Positions 61,204-64,000 of a stretch of 64,000 nt of DNA are shown one piece after another. The first letter of the stretch is position 1. Each line of letters opens with the position of its first letter. The stretch comes from Lewinellaceae bacterium (GTDB taxonomy: Bacteria > Bacteroidota > Bacteroidia > Chitinophagales > Saprospiraceae). Made by a program: the position numbers and the translations under genes. Under the pieces are notes generated by a model. It was not told the DNA's origin, searched no databases, and was given only the letters and a program-made list of their open reading frames with translations. The stretch lies in contig JACJYE010000006.1 of NCBI GenBank assembly GCA_020636255.1, forward strand, positions 248,001-312,000, written 5' to 3'.

Positions 61204-62556
61204 TTATTGCATTTCGGGCATCAGGCAGACCTTCTGCTCCATTTTGGCATCCAGGTGGCCGGTGAGGCTCTTGTATTTGTCGATCATCTCCTGGCTGCGC
61301 AGAGTATTGATGGCGCGCAGGTAGCGCTCGGGTTCCTTGAAGAAGTCGCCGGCCAGCAGCAGGTGCAGGATGGAATAGGCAGACTCGAACTTGTCGTAGC
61401 TGAAATTGCCGTTGTCCTGCAGGTCAGACAGCGCGATGGAATTCGGCTCGTAGAAGGTGCAGATCAGTTCCTCGATCACCTTATAGCCGCCGTCCATATC
61501 GGCGTAGGCTTTCTCCACGGCGGAGTAATCGTTGCCCCGCAATATCTTATCGACGCCTTCGGCCACCATTTTAGCGGCAACCATGCCCAGGTAAATACCG
61601 CTGGAGAAAATGGGGTCGAGGAAAGCCGCCGAATCGCCTACGATGGCGAAGTTATGGCCGTACTTCTGCTCGGCATAATAGGAATAATCGCCATTGCTGA
61701 CCACATCCCAGTACATTTCCGCTTCACCCAGGATGCTCATGACGAGCGGCGAGGTGTTCAGCTCCTGAAGGTACAGGGCCTGCTGCCATTCGCGCGCGCC
61801 GTGTTCTTTGGACAGTATCTTGCGCTGTTCCTGGGCGTAGTTCATATTGAGTGCCAGGCCTACGCTCAGGCGGTCGTCCTTGAGGGGGATCATCCAGATC
61901 CAGCCCAGCTTTTCCCCTCCGATGTGTACGATCCGGATATTGCCGTTGGACAGCGTCTCGTCCAGCCTGGCGTTTTTCCAGTGACTCGACAGGGCCAGGC
62001 GGATGTTCAGGCGGCTAAAGGGCTTCTGGTTGCGCAGCATGCGAGGCATGAAGCAATCCTGCCCACTGGCATCGAGCAGGAATCGCCCTTCGAACGTCAG
62101 CGCTTCGCCCTGCCGGCTTTGAACATAAACCATAGCGTTGTCGCCGGGTTGCCCCAGCTCCACTTTGGTGACCTGCATTTCTTCCCTGACTTCAGCTCCC
62201 GCTTTGCGGCTGTTGTTCAGCAACAGCTCGTCGAATTCGGAGCGGCGGGCGTGGAAAGACAGGCTTTGCGGGCCGTTGATCACACGGCTGAAGCACCAGT
62301 GCGAGCTCCGGCTGCCGTCGATGTTGGCAAAGGTCACCCCAGGCTTACGGGTAAAGTTGGCCTTCATGCCATCCAGCACGCCCAGCTCTTCAAAAATGTC
62401 ATAACAGAAAGGCAGCATTGATTCCCCGATATGCTCCCGGGGAAACTTTTCCTTTTCCAAAACCAATACCCGATGCCCTGCCCGGGATAAAAAAGTGGCC
62501 AGGGTCGACCCTGTTGGGCCACCGCCAATGATGATCACATCGTATACTTCTTTCAT
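61204..62556 (-). CDS. Flavin-dependent halogenase
   Basis: The start is set at 62556 (MKEVYDVIIIGGGPTGSTLA); the longer ORF adds 19 residues before the FAD motif. The 450-residue protein has the Rossmann loop GGGPTG (residues 11-16), K71 in TRKPGVTF at the place of the halogenase catalytic lysine, WIWMIP at 219-224 (the W-x-W-x-I-P halogenase motif) and FLDPIFSSG at 312-320 (F-x-x-P-x-x-S-x-G, also halogenase-type). These enzymes make hypohalous acid at FAD and halogenate activated aromatic rings. The neighbours (acyl-CoA-dehydrogenase-like, AMP ligase) suggest a carrier-bound pyrrole substrate. A flavin reductase partner is not seen. Confidence 0.85.
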   Translation of the reverse strand: MKEVYDVIIIGGGPTGSTLATFLSRAGHRVLVLEKEKFPREHIGESMLPFCYDIFEELGVLDGMKANFTRKPGVTFANIDGSRSSHWCFSRVINGPQSLSFHARRSEFDELLLNNSRKAGAEVREEMQVTKVELGQPGDNAMVYVQSRQGEALTFEGRFLLDASGQDCFMPRMLRNQKPFSRLNIRLALSSHWKNARLDETLSNGNIRIVHIGGEKLGWIWMIPLKDDRLSVGLALNMNYAQEQRKILSKEHGAREWQQALYLQELNTSPLVMSILGEAEMYWDVVSNGDYSYYAEQKYGHNFAIVGDSAAFLDPIFSSGIYLGMVAAKMVAEGVDKILRGNDYSAVEKAYADMDGGYKVIEELICTFYEPNSIALSDLQDNGNFSYDKFESAYSILHLLLAGDFFKEPERYLRAINTLRSQEMIDKYKSLTGHLDAKMEQKVCLMPEMQ

Positions 62557-62609
62557 ATCTAGAGATTTTGTGTGTTCCTTCAGATCATAGGCCTGTGGCC
62601 CGAAACATC

Positions 62610-63758
62610 TCACAGCCCCATCGACTGCGCTATAATGTTCTTTTGCATTTCCGAAGTGCCGGAATAAATGGTGCTGCTCACCGCATCGCGATGGGAGCGT
62701 TCCACCTCTCCGTTCGGCTGCCCGGCGCCTCCGAAAAGAGTAGCTACGTACAGGCTTATTTTCTTATACAACTCGCTCACCGCCAGCTTCGCCATCGCAG
62801 CCTCGCGGCTAACGCTTTTGCCTTCTCCCATTTTCCAGGCCGCCGAATAGGCCAACAGGCGCACGGATTCGAGCTGGGCCTGCATCTCCGCCAGCGCATA
62901 GCTGACAGCCTGCCGCTCATGGCGCGGCGTTCCGCTGCCCAACTGCCCTTTGACCAGTTGGATGCCCATCTCCAGCAGCCGTTGCATATTGCCCAGGTGG
63001 CAACCGCCGAGGCATACCCGCTCCCACTCCATCGACCGGTTGAAGGCCATGGCCCCACGGCCCAGCCGCCCGACGAGAAAGCTTTTGTCAACCAGCATAT
63101 TATCGAAGAACAGCTCGCTGAGCGGGCAGCTTCTCAGGCCCATTTTCTGCAGGGGCGCCCCGGGCCGGTAATTGTGCAGGCTGCGGTCGAGCCAGAAGGC
63201 GCTGATACCGCCCAGAAAGCCTCTTTCGGGATCCGTAGCGGCATAGAGCAATACCCCATCGGCCACCGGCCCGTTGCTGACGAAGCTCTTGGCGCCGCTG
63301 ATCCGGTAGGCATCGCCTTCTTCCACCGCAACGGTTTGCATCTGGAAGGCATCGGAGCCCGACGATGGCTCGGTCATGGCATTAGCGGCTACCAGCTCTC
63401 CATTGCACAGGCGCGGCAGGTAGGCCTCCTTGAGGGCTTCACTACCGTACAGCCATAGCGGCACCACGCAGGCCAGCAAATGCGCGCTGAGCGCGAAGTT
63501 CATGCCGTTATCCCGGCTGGCATACCCCAGCGCTTCCAGCGCCATCAGCGTCGACAGGGGGGTAAGCCCGCGGCCGCCATAAGCCTCCGGGATGGCGAGC
63601 CCCGGCAAGCCTATCCTGCCGGCCGCCGCCCACCATTCGCGGCTGAACTGCTGGCTGCGGTCGCGCAATTCTTCCCCACCGCTGAGGTGAGCAACAGCAA
63701 AATCCATGATCTCCCGTTGCAAGGCTTTTTGCTCATCCGTGGGGGTGAAGGCGTACAT
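62610..63758 (-). CDS. Acyl-CoA-dehydrogenase-like flavoprotein, candidate prolyl-carrier dehydrogenase
   Basis: The 382-residue ACAD-fold protein has TEPSSGSD (about residues 129-136; flavin binding), the C-terminal SSTIYSGTSEMQKNIIAQS, and E246 in SMEWERVCLG. In medium-chain ACADs the catalytic Glu is in Y-E-G-T; here that position is Ser. E246 lies where isovaleryl-CoA dehydrogenase and the prolyl-carrier dehydrogenases (PltE/RedW/CloN3 type) hold their base. This, and the AMP ligase upstream with a halogenase downstream, suggests oxidation of a carrier-bound proline to pyrrole. An ordinary short-branched acyl-CoA dehydrogenase is the alternative. Gaps are 18 bases upstream and 53 downstream. 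Confidence 0.75.
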   Translation of the reverse strand: MYAFTPTDEQKALQREIMDFAVAHLSGGEELRDRSQQFSREWWAAAGRIGLPGLAIPEAYGGRGLTPLSTLMALEALGYASRDNGMNFALSAHLLACVVPLWLYGSEALKEAYLPRLCNGELVAANAMTEPSSGSDAFQMQTVAVEEGDAYRISGAKSFVSNGPVADGVLLYAATDPERGFLGGISAFWLDRSLHNYRPGAPLQKMGLRSCPLSELFFDNMLVDKSFLVGRLGRGAMAFNRSMEWERVCLGGCHLGNMQRLLEMGIQLVKGQLGSGTPRHERQAVSYALAEMQAQLESVRLLAYSAAWKMGEGKSVSREAAMAKLAVSELYKKISLYVATLFGGAGQPNGEVERSHRDAVSSTIYSGTSEMQKNIIAQSMGL

Positions 63759-63776
63759 TCGATAATTTATCTTTCG

Positions 63777-64000
63777 TCAAACCAATTGTAGTAAAGCCTG
63801 GTAGTTGACCTTATGGGTGGCTGTTTTCGGAGTCTCCGCCAAATGGACGAACTTATCGGGCGCCATATAGGCCGGCAACTGCCGGGCCATAAAAGCATTC
63901 AGCTCCAACAGCGGTAGCGCATTTTCAGGGTCTTTGGTACTGTAAAAAGCAATGATCTGCACCTCCTGCCCTTCCTGCCGGCTGATGACCCCCGCCTCTG
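63777..64000 (-). CDS. C-terminal end of an AMP-forming ligase (5' part outside window)
   Basis: The visible 74 residues continue open to the window edge (EAGVISRQEGQEVQIIAFYS...). The segment QLPAYMAPDKFVHLAETPKT followed by ATHKVNYQALLQL is the C-terminal subdomain of the ANL adenylating family. The catalytic lysine lies in T-x-x-H-K-V-N-Y, where the usual Gly before Lys is His. It ends 18 bases before the ACAD-like gene. L-prolyl-AMP ligases (PltF/RedM type) end this way and occupy this place in pyrrole clusters, but only the full gene could distinguish them from other ligases. Confidence 0.75.
   Translation of the reverse strand, partial: EAGVISRQEGQEVQIIAFYSTKDPENALPLLELNAFMARQLPAYMAPDKFVHLAETPKTATHKVNYQALLQLV

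Overview
The window reads as a chromosomal segment of a GC-rich member of the Bacteroidota, most likely the Saprospiria (Lewinella/Phaeodactylibacter-like). This placement is inference. It rests on repeated TAnnTTTG promoter -7 boxes (for example 5874-5881, 18452-18459, 25828-25835, 27887-27894, 28155-28162, 31676-31683), the absence of clear Shine-Dalgarno sites, a DUF5690 transporter, Bacteroidota-type lipoprotein signals, and dispersed hairpin repeats between genes. One tRNA gene (Lys-TTT), and no rRNA, CRISPR array, phage or recognisable insertion sequence, was seen.

Layout. (1) 1-6621: an organophosphonate catabolism island. It holds a PbfA-type PLP lyase, a TIGR03364-type FAD oxidoreductase, a phosphonatase-like HAD enzyme, an exported alkaline-phosphatase-superfamily enzyme, a DUF5690 transporter and an XRE-cupin regulator. 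The classical genes phnW, phnY and phnA are absent. (2) 6622-33938: mostly housekeeping. It contains a coiled-coil/membrane trio of unknown role, sbcDC, namZ (DUF1343), a DnaQ-UvrC-like fusion, pyrF, pabB-pabC, an ATP-grasp-like protein, fhs, tRNA-Lys, a HAD enzyme with dinB, rnz, a STAS protein, clpC, infC-rpmI-rplT and a di-haem peroxidase lipoprotein. (3) 34081-53953: a large cell-envelope glycan locus built as two divergent operons around a 158-base control region (45187-45344). The leftward operon has nine genes: four sulfotransferases, a glycosyltransferase, an MBOAT-SGNH fusion, a fatty-acyl-AMP ligase fused to an acyl carrier domain, an MBOAT acyltransferase and an SGNH protein. The rightward operon has six genes: a sulfotransferase-glycosyltransferase fusion, two further GT4 enzymes, a 1076-residue GT-C-like membrane protein, a dolichol-phosphate-mannose-synthase-like GT2 and its DUF2304 partner. 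(4) 54155-61111: two more MBOAT-SGNH fusions flanked by two related small lipoproteins. (5) 61204-64000: a flavin-dependent halogenase, an acyl-CoA-dehydrogenase-like enzyme and the end of an AMP-forming ligase, which together resemble the enzymes that make halogenated pyrrolyl carrier-protein intermediates.

How the parts may work together (inference). The locus at 34-54 kb looks like a machine that builds a surface glycan and decorates it with sulfate and acyl groups. The ligase-carrier fusion, MBOAT and SGNH protein at 34081-38495 parallel DltA/DltC, DltB and DltD, the system that D-alanylates teichoic acids in Gram-positive bacteria, but here with a fatty-acyl-type ligase in a Gram-negative background. 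I consider this the most interesting system in the window.
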